This document shows, piece after piece, positions 29,053-36,536 of a stretch of DNA of 64,000 bases. The notes under the pieces are model-generated. The model did no database searches. It was not told the DNA's origin and saw nothing but the letters and a program-made list of their open reading frames with translations. The stretch spans positions 166,465 through 230,464 of the forward strand of contig JAFZIN010000013.1 of the NCBI GenBank assembly GCA_017554305.1. Reading direction: 5' to 3'. The DNA is from Bacteroidales bacterium. Its GTDB lineage: Bacteria > Bacteroidota > Bacteroidia > Bacteroidales > UBA932. The stretch's first letter is position 1; each line of letters begins with the position of its first letter. The translations under genes and the position numbers were made by a program.

Positions 29053-30273
29053 TTAGATACCCAACTTCTTGCGAATTTCTTTAGGAATGGAGTTCTTGTT
29101 AACTACAATATTCATAGTCTTGAACTTCACAAAAGTCTCTGAAGCATACCATATTCCGTTGTACTTGCCGGTCTTGCCCCAGGAGTTCTTAACCATAAAG
29201 TATTTTGTTCCGTTCTGGTCTGTTGCAATACCAAAGATCTGCATTCCGTGGTCATCTGTAGTGGTCTTGTTGTCATAACCTTCCTGACGCATCTCCTGAG
29301 TTATAACCATCTCTTTACCAGGATGATTGAGGTTATTAATCTCTGCCATCTTTGCATTAGGATCCTTACCTACCCATCTCTCCTGGTCTGAACCTATAGC
29401 CTTTGTATTTGCCTCAACGTCCGGAACAACAGCAATACCGTTACGGGTAAAGCCAACCTCGCTAACGTCTGAACCCCAGGCAACTGTGTAGCCCTTCTCA
29501 ATTGCGTTGAACATAACTGCCATAAGCTCGTCAATTGGAATGTTGTAACTCAAATCCCAACGCCAGTTATCCGGAACCTCAATTGCAAACTGAGTGTAGA
29601 AAGGATGGTGAGTGAATGAAGTAAGAGATACATAGTCATCCATATTAAGTCCCAATCCCTTGGTTACAAAATCTTTAGGAGTATAGACAACGCCCCTGTA
29701 AGTAGTACTCTCAGGAACCTTTCCAATGTAGGTCTCAAGAATGTTCTTGTAAATGTCCAAATACTTCTGGGAAATCTTGCCGCCTTTTCCTGCGTTCTTC
29801 TTCATGCTCTCAGAAAGACCTGCAGTAATTGCACTCATTTCACGGAAGTTGATTCTGGTCTCACCCTTCTGAAGATCAGGCATATCCTGCTCCTGAACAA
29901 CGCCGTAATCCTCAAATGTGTGAATCACATCCTCAAATGAACCGCCCTCTGCGTTGTTAAGATAACCGTCCAGTCTTACAAACTTCTGCATCTTCTCCAT
30001 ATAGTTGTAGAAAATGCTGTACATAGTTGAAAGCTTGAGTGTTGTATCTGCCTTACCTAATCTTATAGCCTCACTCTCAAGGAATGAAGTGGTTGAGAAG
30101 CACCAGCAGGTTCCGCTGCTTCCCTGGTTACGGATTGCAGAAATTGGATTAGCCTTAACTGTAGTGAACTCATAGCCGGCTCTCTTATCCGCAGCCTTCT
30201 CCTGAGCGTTTACATTCATAGCGGTAACGCAAATGAGCGCTACTGCTGCAAATAAATACTTGATTGTCTTCAT
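29053..30273 (-). CDS. Secreted C1 (papain/bleomycin hydrolase-like) cysteine peptidase, copy 1
   Basis: 406 residues with a signal peptide ending near MNVNAQ. The catalytic Cys lies in GSSGTCWCFSTTSFLESEA, the His in DDHGMQIFGIATDQ and the Asn in VKNSWGKTG. The protein aligns along its whole length with the next gene downstream, so the pair arose by tandem duplication. Copy 1 has a longer insert around residues 255-300 before the His. The genes are 12 nt apart and probably share a transcript with pssA. The likely job is degrading peptides outside the inner membrane. Confidence 0.9.
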   Translation of the reverse strand: MKTIKYLFAAVALICVTAMNVNAQEKAADKRAGYEFTTVKANPISAIRNQGSSGTCWCFSTTSFLESEAIRLGKADTTLKLSTMYSIFYNYMEKMQKFVRLDGYLNNAEGGSFEDVIHTFEDYGVVQEQDMPDLQKGETRINFREMSAITAGLSESMKKNAGKGGKISQKYLDIYKNILETYIGKVPESTTYRGVVYTPKDFVTKGLGLNMDDYVSLTSFTHHPFYTQFAIEVPDNWRWDLSYNIPIDELMAVMFNAIEKGYTVAWGSDVSEVGFTRNGIAVVPDVEANTKAIGSDQERWVGKDPNAKMAEINNLNHPGKEMVITQEMRQEGYDNKTTTDDHGMQIFGIATDQNGTKYFMVKNSWGKTGKYNGIWYASETFVKFKTMNIVVNKNSIPKEIRKKLGI

Positions 30274-30300
30274 ATTACTTAAGTTATATAATTTGTTTCT

Positions 30301-30942
30301 TTAAGGTATTCTCAAAAATTTGTGCGCCTGCACGGAAACATTCCACTCCGGGTGCTTTTTCACATACTCCACAATGGCGGATGATATCTGCTTCATCCTG
30401 CTCCACTCCGGCTGCAGGTAAAAAAGGCACTTGTCATTAACCTTCAAAACCGCCTCCCTGTTCTTCTCAGCCCATTCAAAATCAGCAGGTTCCTCAATTA
30501 TCACCTTCAGCTCGTCTGCCTTGGCATAAAACTCCTCCAACGGCGGTTTCTTCCTCTTTGGAGAGAGGCAAATCCAATCAAAACAGCCGCTGAAAGGAGA
30601 ACTTCCGCTGGTCTCCAGAAAAATCTCCAGGCCGTAATCTTTTAACAGCCGGCAGAGCTTATCTAACGGGTAATTCATTGGCTCTCCTCCTGTTATCACG
30701 ATAGATTTAGCCTCACACCCTACAGCGTCCGCCACTATCTTCTCTATTTCAACCGGCGGGAACCTGTCCGGATTCCAACTCTCCTTGGAGTCACACCAGC
30801 TGCACCCCACATCACATCCGCCCAAACGGATGAAAAAAGCAGCCTTACCGCTGTGAAAGCCCTCACCCTGAATAGTGTAGAAACTCTCCACAAGCGGCAG
30901 TAACCTGCCCCCTTCCAATGACGGATAAACTCTTTTCTCCAT
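30301..30942 (-). CDS. queE: 7-carboxy-7-deazaguanine synthase
   Basis: About 213 residues. The radical-SAM cluster motif is CDVGCSWC (the QueE-type CxxxCxxC) inside RLGGCDVGCSWCDSKESWN, preceded by ESFYTIQGEGFHSGKAAFF. VITGGEPMNYPL follows. It converts carboxy-tetrahydropterin to 7-carboxy-7-deazaguanine in queuosine biosynthesis. No other queuosine gene is in the window. I start at 30942 (MEKRVYPS), as upstream in-frame sequence is intergenic. It lies 27 nt upstream of the C1 peptidase genes on the same strand. Confidence 0.93.
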   Translation of the reverse strand: MEKRVYPSLEGGRLLPLVESFYTIQGEGFHSGKAAFFIRLGGCDVGCSWCDSKESWNPDRFPPVEIEKIVADAVGCEAKSIVITGGEPMNYPLDKLCRLLKDYGLEIFLETSGSSPFSGCFDWICLSPKRKKPPLEEFYAKADELKVIIEEPADFEWAEKNREAVLKVNDKCLFYLQPEWSRMKQISSAIVEYVKKHPEWNVSVQAHKFLRIP

Positions 30943-31092
30943 AATCAGCCGAATTGACACAAATATAACAAATAAACTCCGTTTTCCCATTCCCGCCAGT
31001 GACAAAATGGCACCCCGGTGAGCATTATTTGCAGATTTTTGCTCTGGTTTGCAAATTGATAAGAAGTTTAAGCCGCCCTAATTGGGAGGCAA

Positions 31093-31098
31093 AGGAGG
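31093..31098 (+). promoter_or_regulatory. Strong Shine-Dalgarno sequence of clpB
   Basis: A perfect AGGAGG lies 7 nt before the ATG at 31106. Such sites are rare in Bacteroidota. Together with an in-frame TAA at 31079-31081 it fixes the clpB start and excludes an N-terminal extension. Confidence 0.8.
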
Positions 31099-31105
31099 AA
31101 AAAAT

Positions 31106-33286
31106 ATGAATACAATGAACAACAATCAGGCACAGGAAAAGATGCTGGAGCGCTACGCCATCAATCTGAACGAGAGGGCAAAAAGCGGAAAGCTGGATCC
31201 CGTCATTGGCAGAGATGACGAGATTAGACGTGTACTCCAGATTCTGAGCCGCCGTACAAAGAACAACCCTATTCTGGTTGGAGAGCCTGGCGTAGGTAAA
31301 ACAGCTATCGCTGAGGGACTTGCACAGAGAATTGTTCACGGCGATGTAGCGGAGAACCTGAAGGGAAAGGTTATCTACTCTCTTGATATGGGAGCGTTGA
31401 TAGCGGGTGCCAAATATCAGGGAGAGTTTGAGGAGCGTCTTAAAGGCGTTGTGAAAGAGGTAGTTGAGAGCAACGGTGAGATTATTCTTTATATAGATGA
31501 GATACACACACTTGTGGGCGCAGGTCAGACCAGCGGTGCAATGGATGCTGCAAACATCTTAAAGCCTGCACTTTCCAGAGGCGAACTCAGATGCGTGGGT
31601 TCCACCACTTTGGACGAGTACCAGAAATACTTTGAAAAAGACAAGGCACTTGAGAGACGTTTCCAGATGGTTATGGTAGACGAGCCGTCACCTGCAGAGA
31701 GTATCTCCATCCTCAGAGGTCTTAAGCCAAAGTATGAGAACCATCACAAAGTGAAGATATTGGATGATGCTATAATTGCTGCAGTAGAACTTTCTCACAG
31801 ATATATCACCAACCGTTATCTTCCGGATAAAGCCATAGACCTTGTAGATGAGGCCGCTTCCAAACTGCGTCTGGAGATGAACTCCGTTCCTGAGGAGATA
31901 GATGAGATTCAGCGTAAAATCAAGCAGTTGGAGATTGAGAGAGAGGCAATCCGCAGAGAGGGAACTTCTCCAAAACTGACTGAGATTAACAACCATCTTG
32001 ATGAGTACAAGAAAGAGCTTGATAAACTGGATAAGCAGTGGAAGCAGGAGAAAGGCGTTTATGACCAGATTCAAAAGAAGAGACAAGAGATTGACTCTCT
32101 GAACTTTGAGGCAGACAACGCAGAGCGCAACGGAGATTACGCAAAGGTTGCGGAGATCCGTTACGGTAAACTTGCTCAGCTCAACAAGGAGATTGAGGAA
32201 CTCAACACCAGGATTAAGGAGAACGAGCATCCTCTTATAGATGAGCAGGTTTCACCGGATGATATTGCAGAGGTTGTTGCCAAATGGACCGGCATACCTG
32301 TATCCAAGATGATGCAGAGCGAGAAGGACAAACTCCTCAACCTTGAGGAGGAACTCCACAAGAGAGTTGTTGGACAGGATGAGGCCATTAAGGCTGTTGC
32401 AGACGCCGTAAGACGTTCAAGGGCAGGCCTTCAGAGTGAGAAGCGTCCTATTGGTTCCTTCCTCTTTATGGGTACCACCGGTGTTGGTAAGACGGAACTT
32501 GCAAAGGCTTTGGCGGAGTTCCTCTTTGATGATGAGAATATGATGACCCGTATAGATATGAGTGAGTATCAGGAGCGTTTTGCAGTCACCAGACTTATTG
32601 GTGCGCCTCCGGGATACGTTGGATATGATGAGGGAGGTCAGCTCACAGAGGCTGTTAGGAGAAAACCATACTCAGTTGTCCTCTTTGACGAGATAGAGAA
32701 AGCTCACCCGGATGTCTTCAACATCCTGCTGCAAGTACTTGATGACGGGCGTCTTACAGACGGCAAAGGCAGAACGGTGAACTTTAAGAACACCATCCTC
32801 ATTATGACCAGCAACGTGGGCAGTGAGATTATTCAGGAGTATATGTCCAAGATTAAGGATGACCCTCAGCTCAAAGAGCACAATGAGAAACTCCTTGCAG
32901 AGTGCAAAGACAAGGTGATGACTCTCCTTAAGAGAAGCATCCGCCCGGAGTTCCTCAACCGTATAGATGAGATTATAATGTTCCGTCCTCTTGGAAAAGA
33001 GGAGATTAGAGGCATACTCAAACTCCAGATTTCTCAGGTTGAGAAGATGCTTGAGGCCCAGGATGTCAAACTCAACTTTACTGAGAAGGCTCTCAACTGG
33101 CTCTCAGAGAAGGGCTTTGATATAGCCTACGGTGCAAGACCAATCAAGCGTCTGCTCCAGAAAGAGGTAATCAATGCCGTTGCAAGAGAGATCATCTCCG
33201 GCAAAATCTCCCGCGGCTCCACCGTTAAGATAGATGTAAAGGACTCCGTCCTCACCATCAACGGCACCCCTACTGAGGTAGAGTAA
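31106..33286 (+). CDS. clpB: ClpB-type disaggregase lacking the N-terminal domain
   Basis: About 726 residues against about 860 in the usual protein. The sequence begins MNTMNNNQ and reaches the first AAA+ domain by residue 30 (GEPGVGKTA Walker [10 protein letters not shown] Walker B). A complete coiled-coil M domain of about 120 residues (roughly 260-385) identifies ClpB rather than ClpA or ClpC. The second AAA+ domain has GTTGVGKTE and [11 protein letters not shown], and there is no ClpP-binding loop. The roughly 145-residue N domain, which helps substrate binding, is absent. It should still act with DnaK in protein disaggregation. Confidence 0.93.
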   Translation: MNTMNNNQAQEKMLERYAINLNERAKSGKLDPVIGRDDEIRRVLQILSRRTKNNPILVGEPGVGKTAIAEGLAQRIVHGDVAENLKGKVIYSLDMGALIAGAKYQGEFEERLKGVVKEVVESNGEIILYIDEIHTLVGAGQTSGAMDAANILKPALSRGELRCVGSTTLDEYQKYFEKDKALERRFQMVMVDEPSPAESISILRGLKPKYENHHKVKILDDAIIAAVELSHRYITNRYLPDKAIDLVDEAASKLRLEMNSVPEEIDEIQRKIKQLEIEREAIRREGTSPKLTEINNHLDEYKKELDKLDKQWKQEKGVYDQIQKKRQEIDSLNFEADNAERNGDYAKVAEIRYGKLAQLNKEIEELNTRIKENEHPLIDEQVSPDDIAEVVAKWTGIPVSKMMQSEKDKLLNLEEELHKRVVGQDEAIKAVADAVRRSRAGLQSEKRPIGSFLFMGTTGVGKTELAKALAEFLFDDENMMTRIDMSEYQERFAVTRLIGAPPGYVGYDEGGQLTEAVRRKPYSVVLFDEIEKAHPDVFNILLQVLDDGRLTDGKGRTVNFKNTILIMTSNVGSEIIQEYMSKIKDDPQLKEHNEKLLAECKDKVMTLLKRSIRPEFLNRIDEIIMFRPLGKEEIRGILKLQISQVEKMLEAQDVKLNFTEKALNWLSEKGFDIAYGARPIKRLLQKEVINAVAREIISGKISRGSTVKIDVKDSVLTINGTPTEVE

Positions 33287-33297
33287 TCAAAATCTCT

Positions 33298-33373
33298 GGA
33301 GGATGATAATAAGGCGCAACGCGCCCGGCTCGTAGAGCCGCAGTCCCCCTTGAGGGGGTGCAGGGGGTGATGC
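33298..33373 (+). repeat. Post-stop structured repeat, copy E (after clpB)
   Basis: In the clpB sense the element begins 11 nt after the stop codon with GGAGGATGATAATAAG. Three hairpins follow: GGCGCAACGCGCC, CGGCTCGTAGAGCCG and CCCCCTTGAGGGGG. It ends TGCAGGGGGTGATGC. Block order and end sequences match copy A after the amidase gene. Confidence 0.8.
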
Positions 33374-33375
33374 TT

Positions 33376-33424
33376 ATCACAGAAAAAGCTGATTAACATA
33401 CTGTTAATCAGCTTTTTCTGTGAT
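33376..33424. terminator. 23-bp perfect inverted repeat, bidirectional terminator of clpB and tRNA-Arg
   Basis: Arms at 33376-33398 and 33402-33424 are perfectly complementary around a TAC loop. The inner part has AAAAAGCTGATTAACA and its complement ending in TTTTT, which gives terminator form in both directions. The outer arm reaches into the last four bases of tRNA-Arg. Confidence 0.85.
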
Positions 33425-33494
33425 TCGGTTGGGATTCGAACCCAAGACCCACAGCTTAGAAGGCTGTTGCTCTATCCAGCTGAGCTACCGAACC
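33421..33494 (-). tRNA. tRNA-Arg (anticodon TCT)
   Basis: A 74-nt cloverleaf on the minus strand with acceptor GGTTCGG pairing to CCGAATC, discriminator A, anticodon loop CTTCTAA and T arm TTGGGTTCGAATCCCAA. CCA is not encoded. A -7 box TACATTTG lies upstream at 33521-33528. Confidence 0.97.
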
Positions 33495-33553
33495 AGTCCC
33501 TTACTTTTCAATTGGGAGTGCAAATGTAACAAAATTTCTTTAGCTGAAAAGTT

Positions 33554-34471
33554 TTATCTCTCTTTTTTGCCTTTTGCAGCCCAATATTCTACAATCACTA
33601 CAAGCGCTATACCCAAGACAGCCATTATGATAGCGGTGGCAATCTGAGGGTTTTTGCTGTAAATCTGCTCAAACTGAGAAGGTAAGATTGGACGGCTTAT
33701 GGCATTGTCTCCCTCCTGCTGAATAATCTGCTGCCACGGCCATATCTTAATGAGTGAACCCACCATAAAGCCTGTAAGCAGCGCAATTGTCTGATTATAC
33801 CAGTGTTTGAGAAGGTATCCCAAAAGGTGTGAGAAGGCCAGGATTCCTGCAATGGCACCCACTCCGTAAAGTAGAAGACGGGTTTTGTTGAGGGTGCTAA
33901 TGCTGTTCATAAGATCCTCATACTTAACCATAAGCACAAGCAGGAAGCTGCCGGAGATACCCGGAAGTATCATACCGCAAACGCTTACCGCACCGGCAAT
34001 CAGAAGGAACCACCAGGTATCGGGAGTCTCTGTTGGAGAAGCCAGTGAAACCCAAATTGCTATGGCTGTGCCCAAAAGTAGGCTGAACCATACTCCTACG
34101 TTCCACTTCTTTATCTCTTTTGTAACGTACCAGCAGGAAACCAATACAAGACCAAAGAAAAATGACCAGGTTGCAATAGGCTCGTTATGAAGCAGATAAA
34201 CCATAAGTTTAGCCAGAGAAAAGGCGCTTATAGCAACACCAAGGAGGATGTAGAACAGAAAGACAACATCCGTCTGCTTTGCCCACTCTTTGATCTTTCC
34301 CTTAAAGAGGAGTTTTGTGGTGGTAATGTTGAAAGATTTGAGGGAGTTGATAAGTCTCTCATAAATACCTGTAAGGAAGGCTATTGTACCGCCGCTAACA
34401 CCAGGTATTACGTTTGCTGCTCCAATTCCAATACCCTTAAGGGTAAGCATTATTCTCTCACCTATAGTCAT
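33554..34471 (-). CDS. DUF368 family undecaprenyl-phosphate translocase-like protein
   Basis: 305 residues and about 8-9 membrane segments. The DUF368 signature GIGAANVIPGVSGGTIAFLTGIYE is at the N terminus, and its inverted counterpart CGMILPGISGSFLLVLMVKYE near residue 165. DUF368 proteins (PopT) have been shown in other bacteria to return the lipid carrier undecaprenyl phosphate to the cytoplasmic face. This fits its position at the end of a sugar-nucleotide gene run. It starts 10 nt after the TPR gene stop. Confidence 0.88.
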   Translation of the reverse strand: MTIGERIMLTLKGIGIGAANVIPGVSGGTIAFLTGIYERLINSLKSFNITTTKLLFKGKIKEWAKQTDVVFLFYILLGVAISAFSLAKLMVYLLHNEPIATWSFFFGLVLVSCWYVTKEIKKWNVGVWFSLLLGTAIAIWVSLASPTETPDTWWFLLIAGAVSVCGMILPGISGSFLLVLMVKYEDLMNSISTLNKTRLLLYGVGAIAGILAFSHLLGYLLKHWYNQTIALLTGFMVGSLIKIWPWQQIIQQEGDNAISRPILPSQFEQIYSKNPQIATAIIMAVLGIALVVIVEYWAAKGKKER

Positions 34472-34481
34472 GTCTAAAATT

Positions 34482-35525
34482 CTAACGTTTTCTCATCTTT
34501 TTCCTGAGTTTCTTCTCAGTCTGAACCTCAGCCAAACCAATCAGAGCCATCTGATGGTTAGGGTCAAAAATCAGCGCCTTTCTAAGAAGAATTTCCGCCT
34601 GAGTTAGGTCTCCCAAATAGAGGTAACCCATTGCCAGGGAGGCTATGCCGTCCGGGGAATTTTTCTCTATTTTATTGTACTCCTCAAGGTACTCAACAGC
34701 AGCTGTAAAAAGACCCAACTCTAAGCATACGTGCCCCATATTAAACAGAGCACTAGGGTTTTTACTGTTCAATGCTATTGCGTAGTCTAGCGCCTCGTGA
34801 GCCTTGCCATAGAGTTGCTTCTTTGTGTAGATTGCACCCACATTATACCAGACAATATCACTGAACGGATCCAGATCCAAATACTTCTCGTAGTAGTTTA
34901 AAGCCTCCTCGTTCTTATCCAACTTCTCATTGCAGAAAGCGTAGTCAAAGTAGAGCGAGGCTATATTTTCTGCCTTCTCCTTTGAGTGGTTCTTATCATT
35001 CCAGAGTTTGGTGAGTTGTTCAGTCCTGTCCAGATAATAAAGAGCCTCTTCAAACTCTCCAATCTCCATACAGTCCTGAGCCAGAGTGTGTACGCTGTCA
35101 CAGATATCCTCCGGAAAAGACTCAATCTCCATAGACTGGTTAAAGTAGCCTCTTGCCTTCACAATATCTTTCATACCAATATAAACCCTGCAGTATGAGA
35201 GGAGTATGTCTGAATTTGGAGGGAAAGAGTCTCTGTAGTTGTCCAGAATATCAATGGTCTTCTGGAATTCCTTGGCTATAACCAGTGAGTCACAGTACTT
35301 TACAAGAAGTGAAGATGAATACGGATGAGCGGAAAAGCCCTCCTCTGCAGCCCTCTTTGCCTTAGGCTCATCATTAAGGTCTATGTACCTGTCAACTATA
35401 TACTCCCACTCATCCTCCTCAAAACTGGTTTGAGAGGAATTATTGGAATTATAGCTGTCAAAGGCTGCTCTTAAGCGCTCGTTCTCTTCCCTTTCAAAGT
35501 TCTGATCTTCCCTTTCCGTATTCAT
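34482..35525 (-). CDS. Tetratricopeptide-repeat protein
   Basis: About 347 residues made of consecutive TPR helix pairs, for example NEEALNYYEKYLDLDPFS, GKAHEALDYAIALNSKNPSA and GLFTAAVEYLEEY. The N-terminal 40 residues are acidic and polar. There is no signal peptide, so it is probably cytoplasmic and a scaffold for protein contacts. I start at the ATG at 35525. A TACCTTTG -7 box (35532-35539) ends 6 nt before it, which excludes longer starts and suggests a nearly leaderless mRNA. Confidence 0.88.
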   Translation of the reverse strand: MNTEREDQNFEREENERLRAAFDSYNSNNSSQTSFEEDEWEYIVDRYIDLNDEPKAKRAAEEGFSAHPYSSSLLVKYCDSLVIAKEFQKTIDILDNYRDSFPPNSDILLSYCRVYIGMKDIVKARGYFNQSMEIESFPEDICDSVHTLAQDCMEIGEFEEALYYLDRTEQLTKLWNDKNHSKEKAENIASLYFDYAFCNEKLDKNEEALNYYEKYLDLDPFSDIVWYNVGAIYTKKQLYGKAHEALDYAIALNSKNPSALFNMGHVCLELGLFTAAVEYLEEYNKIEKNSPDGIASLAMGYLYLGDLTQAEILLRKALIFDPNHQMALIGLAEVQTEKKLRKKMRKR

Positions 35526-35531
35526 AGGGCG

Positions 35532-35539
35532 CAAAGGTA
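35532..35539 (-). promoter_or_regulatory. -7 element 6 nt before the TPR gene start
   Basis: On the minus strand TACCTTTG is followed by CGCCCT and then the ATG at 35525, so the expected transcript start is at the start codon. The promoter lies between the WlbA-like gene and the TPR gene and gives the distal pair its own transcription. Confidence 0.5.
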
Positions 35540-35546
35540 ATAAAAA

Positions 35547-36524
35547 TCACCTATTGTCCGAATAGCCGAATGGATGGGGAGCAAGGGGGAGTTTGGCAAG
35601 TGGGTGGTAGTCACCCTTGAGGCCTATTGGGGTGGCGTTGCGGATCTGGCTCACAATCTCTATGCAAGGGCGGGCCTCGCTGATTCTGAAGCCGTTACCG
35701 CTGAGTATCTTCTCATAACTTACGGTGTGGAGTTCCGTAAAGCCTGCGCTGAACTCAAACTCGTCACCATCTATGTTGAGGGTGCGGTAGGTTCTCTTCT
35801 CTCCCTGAACGGCATTCTCCGGAAGACAGTCTGCATTTATGGAGAGGAAATAACGCACGCGGGCACGCTTGAGTTCCAGATAACCGGCAACGCGGTCAAA
35901 ACTCATAACGTGAACTATGTTCTTCTGCACAGGACCGAATATCCACTGAAGCATATCGTAGAAGTGAACGCCTATGTTGGTGGCAACGCCGCCGCTCTTG
36001 TGAATATCTCCCTTCCAGGAGGCGTAATACCATTTGCCTCTGGAAGTTATGTAGGTAAGGTCTACATCATAAATTTTATCTTTTGGGCCGTTGTCTATCT
36101 TCTTCTTAAGAGCAACAATACTATTGTGAAGCCTGAGTTGCAGTATGGTATAGGCCTTATGGCCGGTCTCGTTCTCCAACTCTAAAAGGTTGTCTATGTT
36201 GTAAGGGTTGAGTACCAGCGGTTTCTCACAGATGACGTCACAGCCCAGCCTAAGGCCGTAACGGATAAAGGCATCGTGAGTATAGTTTGGGGTACAGATA
36301 GAGAGCCAGTGAAGCGGATCACTGGTTCTCATACGCTTTGAGCAGAAGCGGTCAAACTGCTCGTTTTCAGTGTAAAAGGAGCAGTCTGGAAAGGAACTGT
36401 CCAAACGTCCTACGCTGTCAAACTTATCGTATGCTACAAGCAGGTTGTTGCCCGTATCCTTAATTGCTTTTATGTGTCTTGGGGCAATGTAACCCGCCGC
36501 CCCTATCAGTGCAAAATTCAACAT
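35547..36524 (-). CDS. WlbA/WbpB-like UDP-GlcNAc-uronate 3-oxidase (Gfo/Idh/MocA family)
   Basis: 325 residues. A Rossmann NAD-binding start (FALIGAAGYIAPRHIKAIK) is followed by CEKPLVLNPYNID and HKSGGVATNIGVHFYDMLQWIFG, which are characteristic of WlbA/WbpB rather than general MocA oxidoreductases. That enzyme oxidises C3 of UDP-N-acetylglucosaminuronic acid on the way to 2,3-diamino sugars. WbpB is known to recycle its bound NADH by reducing 2-oxoglutarate to D-2-hydroxyglutarate. The two upstream genes fit this: a YdiJ-like dehydrogenase at 12 nt, then a UDP-GlcNAc 6-dehydrogenase. Confidence 0.82.
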   Translation of the reverse strand: MLNFALIGAAGYIAPRHIKAIKDTGNNLLVAYDKFDSVGRLDSSFPDCSFYTENEQFDRFCSKRMRTSDPLHWLSICTPNYTHDAFIRYGLRLGCDVICEKPLVLNPYNIDNLLELENETGHKAYTILQLRLHNSIVALKKKIDNGPKDKIYDVDLTYITSRGKWYYASWKGDIHKSGGVATNIGVHFYDMLQWIFGPVQKNIVHVMSFDRVAGYLELKRARVRYFLSINADCLPENAVQGEKRTYRTLNIDGDEFEFSAGFTELHTVSYEKILSGNGFRISEARPCIEIVSQIRNATPIGLKGDYHPLAKLPLAPHPFGYSDNR

Positions 36525-36536
36525 ATTGCAATATTA

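Noticed and set aside
31027-31056. Inverted repeat ATTTGC/GCAAAT upstream of clpB as a heat-shock operator
   Set aside because: The arms are only 6 bp with an 18-nt spacer, in AT-rich promoter-like sequence, and do not resemble CIRCE.
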